64,000 nt of DNA from Nocardia bovistercoris (GCF_015674855.1 NZ_JADMLG010000018.1:1-64000); one strand, 5' to 3'. Shown: positions 8,319 to 17,009, counted from the stretch's first letter. Program-made: numbers and translations. The notes: a model not told the origin generated them from the letters alone.

Positions 8319-9191
8319 ATGGATCTGCTCGAGACTCGGGATCTGGTCTATTTCGTGGCGGTGGCGGAGGAACTGCATTTCGGGAGAGCCGCGCGAAGAG
8401 TCGGGATCGCCCAGCCCGCGTTGTCGCGCGCGATCGCGCGGATGGAACGCCGCCTCGGGGTGCCGCTGCTGCGCCGCACCAGCCGAAGTGTCGAACTGAC
8501 CGCAGCCGGAAAAACGCTGTTGCGGGAGGGGATTCGTGCGCTCGACGCCGTGGCCGCCGCGGTCCGCCGCACCCGGCGCGCGGGTGTCGACGCGCGCTTG
8601 GTGCTGGCGATGAAGGCCGGGACCGATGCCGGGGCGATCGACGAGATCGTCCGCGACTTCCGGTCCGATCCCATGGCGGTGCTCGTCGAGATCGTGCACA
8701 GCGTCGACCAACGGATCGCCATGCTGCGCGACGGACGCGCCGACCTGGCACTGCTGCATCGCCCGAACAACGACCTCACCGGGCTGCACTTCCTCGACCT
8801 GAGCACCGAAACCCAGGTCGTGGTCCTCGCGCCCAACCATCGACTGGCATCACGGACCGCCGTGTCCATGTCCGATCTGATCGGTGAACCGATGGCCCGC
8901 TGGCCGGAATCAGCTGTCCGGCCGGGCACGGACAACCGTCCGGTGATTCACGACACGGGCCACTTGACCCACCTCGCCACCACCGGACGCGCGGTGGCGT
9001 TGCTTCCCGCGTCCGCCGCGGCCCAGGTCCCGCGCAGCCTGCCTTGCGTCCCGGTGTCGGACGCCGAACCGACGACTTCGGTGCTCGCCTGGCTGCCGGA
9101 GAACGATTCACCGGCGCTGGCGGCTTTCCTGCACCACTCGGCGAATCGGCGTGGGCACGGCCCGGAGGTGGGCGGAACGGAAGAAAGCTAG
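8319..9191 (+). CDS. LysR-family transcriptional regulator
   Basis: 290 residues. The winged helix-turn-helix at the N-terminus is typical (FVAVAEELHFGRAARRVGIA, then QPALSRAIARMERRLGVPLL). The C-terminal periplasmic-binding-protein-like effector domain follows (IAMLRDGRADLALLHRP, VVVLAPNHRLAS). It is divergent from the SDR gene at 8249 and probably regulates it and itself. The start at ATG 8319 gives the usual N-terminal length. Confidence 0.92.
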   Translation: MDLLETRDLVYFVAVAEELHFGRAARRVGIAQPALSRAIARMERRLGVPLLRRTSRSVELTAAGKTLLREGIRALDAVAAAVRRTRRAGVDARLVLAMKAGTDAGAIDEIVRDFRSDPMAVLVEIVHSVDQRIAMLRDGRADLALLHRPNNDLTGLHFLDLSTETQVVVLAPNHRLASRTAVSMSDLIGEPMARWPESAVRPGTDNRPVIHDTGHLTHLATTGRAVALLPASAAAQVPRSLPCVPVSDAEPTTSVLAWLPENDSPALAAFLHHSANRRGHGPEVGGTEES

Positions 9192-9221
9192 TTCTTCCAC
9201 TTCCAACTTATAACGCAGACG

Positions 9222-9241
9222 GGGGCTTGCGGCAAGGCCGG
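9222..9241 (+). promoter_or_regulatory. Rifamycin-associated element (RAE) upstream of helR
   Basis: GGGGCTTGCGGCAAGGCC (9222-9239) is a near-exact match to the rifamycin-associated element known from actinobacterial rifamycin-response genes, with the core dyad CTTGC-G-GCAAG. It lies 107 bases upstream of the helR start. TTGCGG inside it could act as a -35 box with CACAAT (9252-9257) as a -10, although the 19-base spacing is long. This is strong evidence that the downstream gene is induced by rifamycins. Confidence 0.88.
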
Positions 9242-9348
9242 GGTGGTGCTGCACAATCGCTCGCCGAGGTCTGTAGCTGCGAAGACGGTCGCACGTTCGG
9301 GGCGGGCGGGTAGCGCGCGAAACGGTCGAGCCGGGAATGTGAGGGTGT

Positions 9349-11550
9349 GTGTCGAGTCGGGAATACGACGAGGAATTGCGGGCCGAGCGGGAGTATGTGG
9401 CCGGGCTCTACGCGCGGCTCGATGCGGAGCGGGCGGCGGCGAAACGGCGGTACAGCGTGGCGCTGCGGGGTGACGGCGAGTCCGCGATGGAGCGGGAGTT
9501 CGAGGTGCGAGCGTTGGGCCGCGAGGTCAAGCGGCTCGACGTAGCCGACAACGGACTGTGTTTCGGGCGGTTGGAGGCGGTGACGGGGGAGCGGTCCTAC
9601 ATCGGCCGGATCGGTCTGTTCGACCGGGACGACGAATACGAGCCGCTGCTGCTGGATTGGCGGGCGCCCGCCGCGCGCGCGTTCTACGTGGCGACGGCGG
9701 CGTCGCCGGAGAACATGCGCGGCAGACGTCAATTCCACACCCGTGGCCGTCGGATCCTGGAATTCACCGACGAGGTGCTGGGCCGTCCGGACGGCGACCA
9801 ACGCGGCGACGCGGCTCTTCTGGCCGCGGTGAACGCGCCGCGCGGTGCGGGGATGCGCGATATCGTCGCGACGATCCAGGCCGAGCAGGACGAGATCATC
9901 CGGCTCGACCATCCGGGCGTGCTGGTGATCGAGGGCGGTCCCGGCACCGGGAAGACCGTGGTGGCGCTGCATCGCGTGGCCTACCTGCTCTACACCCAGC
10001 GCGAGCGGATGCAACGGCACGGTGTGCTCGTGGTCGGGCCGAATCCGGCGTTCCTGAACCACATCGGTCGCGTGCTGCCGTCGCTCGGCGAATCGAATGT
10101 GGTGTTCATGACAGCAGGCGACTTCGTGCCGGGCAGGCACGTGACCGCCGAGGACACCGCGACCGCCGCGCGTCTGAAGGGATCGCTGAAAATTCTCGAC
10201 GTGCTGCGAGCGGCGATCGCGGACCGGCAGCGGCTGCCCGAACAGCCCTACCTGATCGAACTGGCGGATGTCACGGTGCGCATCGACGCCGAGACCGTCG
10301 AATGGGCGCGCGAGGAAGCCCGCGCGAGTGGACGGCCGCACAACGAGGCGCGCGCGGTGTTCCGCGAGATCGTCACCTACGTGCTCACCGAGCGCGCCAT
10401 AGCCCGGATCGGTCGCGGCTGGCTGACCAGGGACGAGCGTGAGGCGTGGGAGCAGTTGCGGGAGGACCTGGTCGCCGAACTCGCCGAGCACGAGGCGTTC
10501 ATCGCCGCGCTCGACGATCTCTGGCCGATCCTCACACCGGACGCGCTGTTGTCCTCGCTCTACGAGTCGCCCGAACGCCTCGCGGCGGCGGGCGCGGACC
10601 CGGCGCTGTTCCGCGTCGACGGCGCGGCGTGGACGGTCTCGGATACGCCCATGCTGGACGAGTTGGTCGACTTGCTCGGCGCCGAAGGCCCGCCCGCCGA
10701 CGACGCCGAGCGGGCACGGAAGGCCGAAGCCGAGTACGCGGCGGGCGTGCTCGACATCCTGGTCGACCGCGCGGACCTGATGGACGACGAGGATCATCTG
10801 CTCGCTCAGGACATGCTCTACGCCGAGGATCTCGCGGACCGCTTCCTGGAACGCGACACCCGCGAATTGGTCGAGCGCGCCGCCGCCGACCGGACCTGGA
10901 CCTATCGGCACGTGGTGGTCGACGAGGCGCAGGAGCTGTCGGAGATGGACTGGCGGGTGCTGATGCGGCGCTGCCCGAACCGGTCATTCACGGTGGTCGG
11001 CGATCTCGCGCAGCGTCGGTCGGCGGCGGGCGCGGATTCGTGGGCGTCGATGCTCGAACCGTACGTGCCGCGGCGTTGGGCGTACCGGTCGCTGACGGTG
11101 AACTACCGCACTCCCGCCGAGATCATGGATGTCGCCGCCGCGGTGCTGGCCGAGTTCGCGCCCGCGGTGCGTCCGCCGGAGTCGGTGCGCGCGTGCGGTG
11201 TCCAGCCGTGGGCGCGCGAGGTGACCGAGGACGAATTGGCCGGAGCGGTCGAGGAATTCGTTCGGGCGGAATCCGGTCGCGACGGTACGAGCGTGGTGAT
11301 CGGGCCGTCGGACGTGCCCGGCGCGGTGGCGGCGTCGGAGACCAAGGGGCTGGAGTTCGACGCGGTGCTCGTGGTCGATCCGGAGCGGATCCTGGCCGAT
11401 GGTCCGCGCGGTGCGGCCGAACTCTATGTGGCGCTGACTCGTGCGACCCAGCGCCTCGGTGTGCTGTATCGAGGGACGCTGCCGGAGGCGTTGTCCGGAC
11501 TCGCGGACAGCCCGTCGCCGGTGGGTGCGGGGGACCGGACCGCGCCGTAG
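9349..11550 (+). CDS. helR: RNA polymerase recycling motor ATPase HelR
   Basis: 733 residues, a superfamily 1 helicase-like ATPase of the HelD/HelR class. The N-terminus has the charged coiled-coil arm (RAEREYVAGLYARLDAERAA). Walker A is GGPGTGKT at residues 196-203, and the Walker B/DEAQ motif begins at about residue 525 (VVVDEAQELSEMDWRVL). Helicase motifs FTVVGDLAQRRS, LTVNYRTPAEI and ELYVALTRATQRLGV follow. HelR proteins enter the RNA polymerase channels, dislodge the enzyme from DNA and displace rifamycins, giving rifampicin tolerance. The rifamycin-associated element upstream supports HelR rather than a generic helicase. The GTG at 9349 is the start, with a weak AGGG ribosome site just before it. 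Confidence 0.9.
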   Translation: MSSREYDEELRAEREYVAGLYARLDAERAAAKRRYSVALRGDGESAMEREFEVRALGREVKRLDVADNGLCFGRLEAVTGERSYIGRIGLFDRDDEYEPLLLDWRAPAARAFYVATAASPENMRGRRQFHTRGRRILEFTDEVLGRPDGDQRGDAALLAAVNAPRGAGMRDIVATIQAEQDEIIRLDHPGVLVIEGGPGTGKTVVALHRVAYLLYTQRERMQRHGVLVVGPNPAFLNHIGRVLPSLGESNVVFMTAGDFVPGRHVTAEDTATAARLKGSLKILDVLRAAIADRQRLPEQPYLIELADVTVRIDAETVEWAREEARASGRPHNEARAVFREIVTYVLTERAIARIGRGWLTRDEREAWEQLREDLVAELAEHEAFIAALDDLWPILTPDALLSSLYESPERLAAAGADPALFRVDGAAWTVSDTPMLDELVDLLGAEGPPADDAERARKAEAEYAAGVLDILVDRADLMDDEDHLLAQDMLYAEDLADRFLERDTRELVERAAADRTWTYRHVVVDEAQELSEMDWRVLMRRCPNRSFTVVGDLAQRRSAAGADSWASMLEPYVPRRWAYRSLTVNYRTPAEIMDVAAAVLAEFAPAVRPPESVRACGVQPWAREVTEDELAGAVEEFVRAESGRDGTSVVIGPSDVPGAVAASETKGLEFDAVLVVDPERILADGPRGAAELYVALTRATQRLGVLYRGTLPEALSGLADSPSPVGAGDRTAP

Positions 11551-11561
11551 CGAATGCGCTT

Positions 11562-11593
11562 CCGGAGCCCGCGCGGTCGACTGCGGGCTCCGG
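11562..11593 (+). terminator. Hairpin terminator after helR
   Basis: An 11-bp perfect stem, CCGGAGCCCGC (11562-11572) with GCGGGCTCCGG (11583-11593), and a 10-base loop lie 12 bases after the helR stop. No T-run follows, as is common for actinobacterial terminators. Confidence 0.75.
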
Positions 11594-11721
11594 GGCCGCG
11601 AGCAAGGCGACGGCTGCGGTTCCTCGATTCGGAACTCTGGTCATTCTATTCGGGTTACCTTGTACTGCAATGGATTTCGAATCCAGATCGCTCGAGCCGA
11701 AATCTGTCCTCCGTTTCAGAA

Positions 11722-11743
11722 GTATGTGATTTAGATCACATAC
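11722..11743. promoter_or_regulatory. CRP/GlxR-type operator
   Basis: GTATGTGAT-TTAG-ATCACATAC is a perfect 9-bp inverted repeat. Its core, TGTGATTTAGATCACA (11725-11740), matches the actinobacterial CRP/GlxR consensus TGTGA-n2-TA-n2-TCACA at every defined base. It lies 42 bases upstream of the UvrA-like start codon, overlapping where the promoter or transcript start should be, so it could repress or activate that gene. Confidence 0.8.
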
Positions 11744-11784
11744 GTACGGGCATTTTGTCGGTCCGAGCCGGCATGGTGGGCGGC

Positions 11785-14100
11785 ATGTCTTTTTCCGATT
11801 CCGTCGCAACCCGCACCACCGAAACCCCCGTCGCCGCGAGCGACGACAACGTGATCCGGGTGCTCGGCGCCCGCGAACACAACCTGCGCGATGTGTCGCT
11901 GGAGATCCCCAAGAACAAGATCACGGTCTTCACCGGGGTCTCGGGATCGGGAAAATCCTCCATCGTCTTCGACACCATCGCGGTGGAATCCCAACGACAG
12001 CTCTACGCCACCTTTCCGGCCTTCGTCCTGAACTTCCTGCCGCGCTACGAACGCCCGCACGCGCAGGCCATCGAAGGGCTCAACGCGCCGGTGATCATCG
12101 ATCAGCAGCCGGTGGGCGGCGGCCCGCGCTCCACGGTGGGCACCATGACCGACATCTATTCGATGGTGCGCGCGATGTTCGCGCAATTCGGTTCGCCGTC
12201 GGCCGGATTCGTCTACAACTACTCGTTCAACGTGCCGCAGGGCATGTGTACGGACTGCGACGGACTCGGCGTCACCGTACGCGCCGATCCCGACCGGCTG
12301 GTCGACCGGAGCAAATCGCTCAACGAGGGCGCGATCCTGCTGCCCGGCTACTCGGTCGGCGGCGGCGAATGGCAGCTCTACGGCCGTTCCGGTCGTTTCG
12401 ACCCGGACAAGAAACTGCGCGACTACAGCGCCGCCGAATTCGAGGACTTCCTCTACGGGTCCGGCGGCAAGGTCGAGCTGAGTTTCGCCAAGGGCACGTG
12501 GAAGGCGAATTACGAAGGGCTGGCGGCGAAATTCACCCGCACCCGCTTGCAGCGCGACACCTCGACACTGAGCGAGAAGACCCGCGAACAGATACGGAGA
12601 TTTCTCACCGAAGGCGTCTGCGCGACCTGCCGTGGCGCCCGGCTCAACACGGCGGCGCTGGCCACGCGGATCGGCGGCCGCAATATCGCCGAATGGTCGG
12701 CCATGCAGATCACCGACCTGATCGCGGTGCTCGACGAGATCACCGAACCCGCCGCGCTCGGACTCACCGAGGCCATCCGCGTCGCACTGCGCCGGGTCGC
12801 CGACATCGGCCTCGGATATCTGAGCCTCGACCGCGCGACCTCGACCCTTTCCGGAGGTGAGGGGCAGCGCCTGAAGATGATCAAGCACCTGTCGAGCACG
12901 CTGGTCGGGATGACCTACATCTTCGACGAACCAAGCGTCGGCCTGCATCCGCGCGATGTCGGCCGCCTGAACGCCCTGCTGCGCGCGCTGCGGGACAAGG
13001 GCAACACGGTGCTCGTGGTCGAACACGATCCCGATGTCATCCGGATCGCCGACCATATCGTCGACGTCGGTCCGCGCGCGGGCGTGCACGGCGGCCGCGT
13101 GGTCTTCCAAGGCGGTTTCGCGGACCTGCGCGCCGCCGACACCCCGACCGGCGCGGGCCTGCGCCGCGAATTCCGGGTCAAGGACTCCTTCCGCGTTGCC
13201 ACCGGGGAACTGCGCATCGACCACGCCGACGTCCACAATCTCAAGGACGTGTCCGTCGGCATCCCGGCCGGGGTCCTCACCGCGATCACCGGCGTCGCGG
13301 GCTCCGGCAAGAGCAGCCTGATCCGCGACGTGTTCGTGCGCAGGCATCCCGAGGCGATATTCGTCGACCAGTCCGCCATCGCGGCGTCCTCACGCTCCAC
13401 CCCCGCCACCTACCTCGGCCTCATGGACCCCATCCGCAAACTCTTCGCAAAGGCCACCGGGCAGCCCGCAGGACTGTTCAGCTTCAACTCCGACGGTGCG
13501 TGCGCGCAATGCGAGGGCCGCGGCGTGATCATCACCGAGATCGCCTACATGGACCCGGTCACCACCCACTGCGACGCCTGCGACGGCCGCCGCTTCTCCG
13601 ACGCCGTCCTCGTGCACACCCTGCGCGACCGCTCGATCGCCGACGTGCTCGCCATGTCCGCCGAGGAAGCCCTCGAATTCTTCCCCGAGAAGACGCTGAA
13701 CACCCGGCTGCGCACCATGAACGAGGTCGGCCTCGACTACCTCAGCCTCGGCCAGGCCATGAGCACCCTGTCCGGCGGCGAACGCCAACGCATCAAACTC
13801 GCCACCCAACTCCACAACACCGCCGCGGTCTACGTCCTGGACGAGCCGACCACCGGCCTGCACATGTCCGACGTCGACACCCTGCTCACCCTCATGGACA
13901 ACCTTGTGGACCGCGGCAACACCGTCCTGGTCATCGAACACAACCTCGACGTGGTAGCCCACGCCGACTGGGTCGTCGACCTCGGCCCCGACGGCGGCAA
14001 GGACGGCGGCGAAATAGTCTTCACCGGCACCCCCACCGCCCTGCTCGCCCACCCCACCTCCCTCACCGCCGAATACCTCCGCCGCTACAAGTCCTCCTGA
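11785..14100 (+). CDS. Short UvrA-like ABC ATPase (DrrC-type)
   Basis: 771 residues, against about 950 for housekeeping UvrA. Two ABC modules are present: Walker A GVSGSGKSS (from residue 51) with signature LSGGEGQR (from 355), and Walker A GVAGSGKSS (from 503) with signature LSGGERQR (from 662). CxxC zinc-module pairs appear as CTDCDG/CATCRG and CAQCEG/CDACDG. The first signature has Gly where the second has Arg. The length and layout match drug-resistance UvrA paralogs such as DrrC, which protect DNA against intercalators, rather than the repair enzyme. It follows helR and has its own CRP-like operator. I chose ATG 11785; ATG 11773 is an alternative. Confidence 0.88.
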   Translation: MSFSDSVATRTTETPVAASDDNVIRVLGAREHNLRDVSLEIPKNKITVFTGVSGSGKSSIVFDTIAVESQRQLYATFPAFVLNFLPRYERPHAQAIEGLNAPVIIDQQPVGGGPRSTVGTMTDIYSMVRAMFAQFGSPSAGFVYNYSFNVPQGMCTDCDGLGVTVRADPDRLVDRSKSLNEGAILLPGYSVGGGEWQLYGRSGRFDPDKKLRDYSAAEFEDFLYGSGGKVELSFAKGTWKANYEGLAAKFTRTRLQRDTSTLSEKTREQIRRFLTEGVCATCRGARLNTAALATRIGGRNIAEWSAMQITDLIAVLDEITEPAALGLTEAIRVALRRVADIGLGYLSLDRATSTLSGGEGQRLKMIKHLSSTLVGMTYIFDEPSVGLHPRDVGRLNALLRALRDKGNTVLVVEHDPDVIRIADHIVDVGPRAGVHGGRVVFQGGFADLRAADTPTGAGLRREFRVKDSFRVATGELRIDHADVHNLKDVSVGIPAGVLTAITGVAGSGKSSLIRDVFVRRHPEAIFVDQSAIAASSRSTPATYLGLMDPIRKLFAKATGQPAGLFSFNSDGACAQCEGRGVIITEIAYMDPVTTHCDACDGRRFSDAVLVHTLRDRSIADVLAMSAEEALEFFPEKTLNTRLRTMNEVGLDYLSLGQAMSTLSGGERQRIKLATQLHNTAAVYVLDEPTTGLHMSDVDTLLTLMDNLVDRGNTVLVIEHNLDVVAHADWVVDLGPDGGKDGGEIVFTGTPTALLAHPTSLTAEYLRRYKSS

Positions 14101-14129
14101 ACGGTTCCACACGCATAAGTAGTGCGGCT

Positions 14130-14170
14130 TGAACATAGATTCCATCTAAGTAAGATCGAATCTATGTTCA
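14130..14170. repeat. 13-bp inverted repeat, AT-rich
   Basis: TGAACATAGATTC (14130-14142) and GAATCTATGTTCA (14158-14170) are perfect inverted arms around a 15-base spacer. The element lies 30 bases after the UvrA-like stop and is AT-rich against the local background. It may terminate the UvrA-like transcript, or be the operator or boundary of the decayed gene that begins in its right arm. Confidence 0.65.
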
Positions 14171-14428
14171 TTCGCCTGGGAGGTGGCGGTGTAGTTGACG
14201 CTGACCGCGAGACTGTTGCCAGGGCAATACATTTCGTCGGGTCCGTCAAATGGCTCGAGGATCGTCCGTTCGATCGGCACGACTACGACGCGCTTGCCAG
14301 GGCAGTGCTTTCGGTGCCGGGCCGATCGCGATACCCCGCTGGTGGCGGTATCGCGATCGGGTGCGCGGCCCGGTCTGCCGTTGGCTGTTTGCTGGGGTCC
14401 GGACGAATTACTCGCCGCTTGGCGATGA
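14165..14428 (+). pseudogene. Frameshifted C-terminal remnant of a DUF234-type ATPase
   Basis: One frame reads HFVGSVKWLEDRPFDRHDYD and continues to ALARAVLSVPG. A second frame then continues DTPLVAVSRSGARPGLPLAV and CWGPDELLAAWR to a TGA at 14426-14428. Joined, the two match the C-terminal DUF234 domain of archaeal/actinobacterial AAA ATPases (VGSIKW...PFD...TPLVAVSRSG...LLAAWR). The N-terminal ATPase domain and helix-turn-helix are absent, and the surviving 80-odd codons need a frameshift near 14315. This is a gene relic, not a working gene. Its end overlaps the 3' end of the HAD gene on the other strand. Confidence 0.7.
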
Positions 14429-15046
14429 CAGGGCCGCGCGGGCGGGTCGGTGGTCGGCGAGCCAGCGGGGGAAGTCGGTGAGGTCGGGAAGGATCACGTC
14501 GGCGCCCGCGGTGCGGAGTTCGTCGGCGTCGCAGGGGCCGGTGGTGACGCCGACGGCGTAGGAGTCGGCGGCTTTGGCGCCGATCATGTCGCCCGCGTGG
14601 TCGCCGACGAAGATGCCCGCGCCGTGGGTGCGTAGCGCGTCGGCCTTGCCCGCGGACCAGAGGTCGCCGACGAGGGCGTCGATCTTCCAGTCGAGTGCGT
14701 CGATGTGGAGTCGGGCGTGGGGTTCGTGCTTGCCGGTGACGACGAGCACCCGACCGCCGCGGTCGCGGACCGCGGCGAGCGCCGCCTCGGCGCCGGGCAG
14801 CGCCACGATATGCGGGACGATCGACGGATACAGCTCGCGGTAGCGCTTGGTGAGCGCGGGAACCAGATCGACGGGCGCGCCGATCTCGGTGAGCAGTTGC
14901 GCCAGCGGCGGACCGAGCCGGGTCGCGAAGAGTTGACCGTCCAAGGGTAAGCCGAATTCCGCGCCGACCTGGTCTATTGCCTTGGCGACACCGGGTCGCG
15001 AGTCGATCAGTGTCATGTCGAGGTCGAAGCCCACCGTGAAGGTCAC
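14408..15046 (-). CDS. HAD-family hydrolase (phosphatase)
   Basis: 212 residues from a GTG start. The haloacid-dehalogenase motifs are visible: motif I GFDLDMTLIDS (nucleophile Asp8, Asp10), motif II VLVVTGKHE, the motif III Lys (SAGKADALRTH) and motif IV IFVGDHAGDMIGAK. It carries an alpha-helical cap after motif I, as in phosphoglycolate phosphatase-like enzymes (Gph/PGP). It should remove phosphate from a small metabolite; the exact substrate is not predictable. Its last 21 bases overlap the DUF234 relic on the other strand. Confidence 0.88.
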   Translation of the reverse strand: MTFTVGFDLDMTLIDSRPGVAKAIDQVGAEFGLPLDGQLFATRLGPPLAQLLTEIGAPVDLVPALTKRYRELYPSIVPHIVALPGAEAALAAVRDRGGRVLVVTGKHEPHARLHIDALDWKIDALVGDLWSAGKADALRTHGAGIFVGDHAGDMIGAKAADSYAVGVTTGPCDADELRTAGADVILPDLTDFPRWLADHRPARAALSSPSGE

Positions 15047-15095
15047 CGATCGACCCTAACCCCGTCTACGGTCGTGCGTCGCGCCGGAGCGGTAT

Positions 15096-16751
15096 TCACC
15101 GGCCGGGCCTGGGCCCCGGTTGGGCGTTGACGTCGGTCTCGTCCGGCGCGTCGACCGGTTCGTCGGGTCGCCACGCCTGCACCGTGCCCGCGATGCCGTC
15201 GCGCACAACGAAACTCGCACGGGTGCGCACGGGGGCGCCCGGTCTGCTCACATAGGGCACGACGCGGAAGTCGTTGCGCAGCATGCCGTGATCGAGTTCG
15301 ACGCGCAAGTATCCGCGTTGCGCGTTGAAGAATCTCAGGTCCGGATTGGCGGCGAGCAGCGTGCGGCCGGTGTGATCCATATCGGCTCCGTCGCGACCGG
15401 TGGTGATCGAGGATCCGATGAATTCCGCTCCGACGACCGGAGATTCGGCGCGTTCGTAGTCGGCGCGCAGGTCGAGGGCGCAGTGCTGGTGGCGGTCGCC
15501 GGTGAATACCACGAGATTGTCGACGTCACGGTCGGCGGCCGCGCCCAACACGGCGTCACGGTCGGCGACGTATCCATCCCAGGCGTCGGTGCCGACGGTG
15601 CGACCGGGGCCGGGATCGTAGTCGGCTTGACCCATCGCGACCTGGTTACCGATGAGCTGCCAGCGCGCCGGTGAGCGCGTGAATCCTTCGACGAGCCACT
15701 CACGTTGCGCGGCACCGAGAATCGTGCGATCGGCGGCGGACCGGTCGGCGCAGTCCTCGACCATGGCGCCGTCTCCGCACGCCTGCGGATCGCGATACCC
15801 TCGGGTGTCGAGCATGGTGAGTTCGGCCAGGTCACCGAAGCTGAACCGGCGGTGCAGTCGCACCGACGGTCCGGACGGCATTTGCGCCAGGCGCAGCGGT
15901 TGGTGTTCGTACATGGCCTGGAAAGCGGCGGCTCGGCGGCGTCGATACAGCTGCGGCAGTCGATGGATGTCGAATCCGGTGCCAGGGCGTTCTGCGGCCC
16001 AGTTGTTGTCGACTTCGTGGTCGTCCATGGTGGTGATCCACGGGAAGGCGGCGTGGGCGGCGCGCAGCGGGTCTTCGAGCTTGCCTTGGGCGTAGCGGAG
16101 TCGGTAGCCGGTCAGGTCGACGGCCTCGTCGCGCAGGTGCGCCGCGAGTTCCATGTCCCGGCGGCCGCGGATGAAGGTCTTCTCGTAGATGTAGTCGCCG
16201 AGATGCACGACCATATCCAGGTCCTCGGCGGCGATATGGTCGTATGCGGTGAAATAGCCGGAACTCCAGGATTGGCACGAGGCGACCGCGAAACGCAGCC
16301 TTTCGATAGGCGCTCCCGGGGCCGGCGCGGTGCGGGTGCGTCCGACCGGGGATATCGCGTCGCCCGCCCGGAAACGATAGAAATACCAGCGGTCCGGTGC
16401 CAAGCCGTTGACCTCGGGGTGCACGCTGTGCGCGAATTCGCGGGTGGCGAGCACGCTGCCGCGCGCGGCGACGCGGCGAAAATGCTCGTCGTTGGCCACT
16501 TCGTAGTCGACGGTGACCGGTGCGCGCGCCATCGCGCCGGTGCCGCCGGGGGCGAGCGGGTCGGGGGCGAGCCGGGTCCAGAGCACCACTCCGTCGTGGG
16601 TCGGGTCGCCGGAGGCCACGCCGAGGGAGAACGGGTCACCCAAGCGTCGCGGCGCCGGGTATCGGGCGCTCGCGCCGGTGAGGGCTCCCGCGAGCAGCGC
16701 CGCCGAGCCGACGGCGCCCATACGCAACATGTGCCGACGAGTCGGGGCCAT
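15096..16751 (-). CDS. phoD: Alkaline phosphatase D family protein, Tat-exported
   Basis: 551 residues. The N-terminus has a twin-arginine signal (TRRHMLRMGAVGSAALLAGA), so it should be exported folded through Tat. PhoD-family motifs follow: FSLGVASGDPTHDGVVLWTR, the fibronectin-like PhoD N-domain, LRFAVASCQSWSSGYFTAYD, VVHLGDYIYE, TTMDDHEVDNNW, and VFTGDRHQHC near the C-terminus. PhoD enzymes are Ca/Fe phosphomonoesterases and phosphodiesterases acting outside the membrane to scavenge phosphate. I saw no clear PhoP/Pho box upstream. Confidence 0.92.
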   Translation of the reverse strand: MAPTRRHMLRMGAVGSAALLAGALTGASARYPAPRRLGDPFSLGVASGDPTHDGVVLWTRLAPDPLAPGGTGAMARAPVTVDYEVANDEHFRRVAARGSVLATREFAHSVHPEVNGLAPDRWYFYRFRAGDAISPVGRTRTAPAPGAPIERLRFAVASCQSWSSGYFTAYDHIAAEDLDMVVHLGDYIYEKTFIRGRRDMELAAHLRDEAVDLTGYRLRYAQGKLEDPLRAAHAAFPWITTMDDHEVDNNWAAERPGTGFDIHRLPQLYRRRRAAAFQAMYEHQPLRLAQMPSGPSVRLHRRFSFGDLAELTMLDTRGYRDPQACGDGAMVEDCADRSAADRTILGAAQREWLVEGFTRSPARWQLIGNQVAMGQADYDPGPGRTVGTDAWDGYVADRDAVLGAAADRDVDNLVVFTGDRHQHCALDLRADYERAESPVVGAEFIGSSITTGRDGADMDHTGRTLLAANPDLRFFNAQRGYLRVELDHGMLRNDFRVVPYVSRPGAPVRTRASFVVRDGIAGTVQAWRPDEPVDAPDETDVNAQPGPRPGR

Positions 16752-16835
16752 GCTCCAGGGTAGAACAGACGGAGGTGTTGTCTCCGATTCCGGCCTCGAC
16801 TCGTCGGCGCATTCGGATCACCGCGGTTGTCGCAC

Positions 16836-17009
16836 TCAGAGGCACACGTAGACGCTGCCGAGGTTCACGCAGATCCCGACCGATCCCGTCTGGTTCACCC
16901 CCGGAATATCGGAGGACGTGGTGGCCGCCGACGCGGCGGGTGCCGCGATGGCGCCGAGGGACAAGGCGATGGCGGCCGCAGCGGCCACCTTTCTGGCTTT
17001 CATGGTCAT
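16836..17009 (-). CDS. Small secreted two-cysteine peptide
   Basis: 57 residues from ATG 17009, which has a good ribosome site (GAAGGA, six bases away). The first 28 residues or so are a Sec signal peptide (KARKVAAAAAIALSLGAIAA ending PAASA). The mature peptide is only about 30 residues, ATTSSDIPGVNQTGSVGICV followed by NLGSVYVCL, with two Cys that could form a disulphide. It is hydrophobic and polar-neutral, so a surface or cell-wall role is possible. It shows no clear chaplin or rodlin motif. Function unknown. Confidence 0.65.
   Translation of the reverse strand: MTMKARKVAAAAAIALSLGAIAAPAASAATTSSDIPGVNQTGSVGICVNLGSVYVCL

Noticed and set aside
14158..14172. Possible LexA/SOS box (TCGAATCTATGTTCA)
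   Set aside because: It fits the SOS-box half-sites only partly and is fully explained as the right arm of the 13-bp inverted repeat; the gene behind it is a relic.
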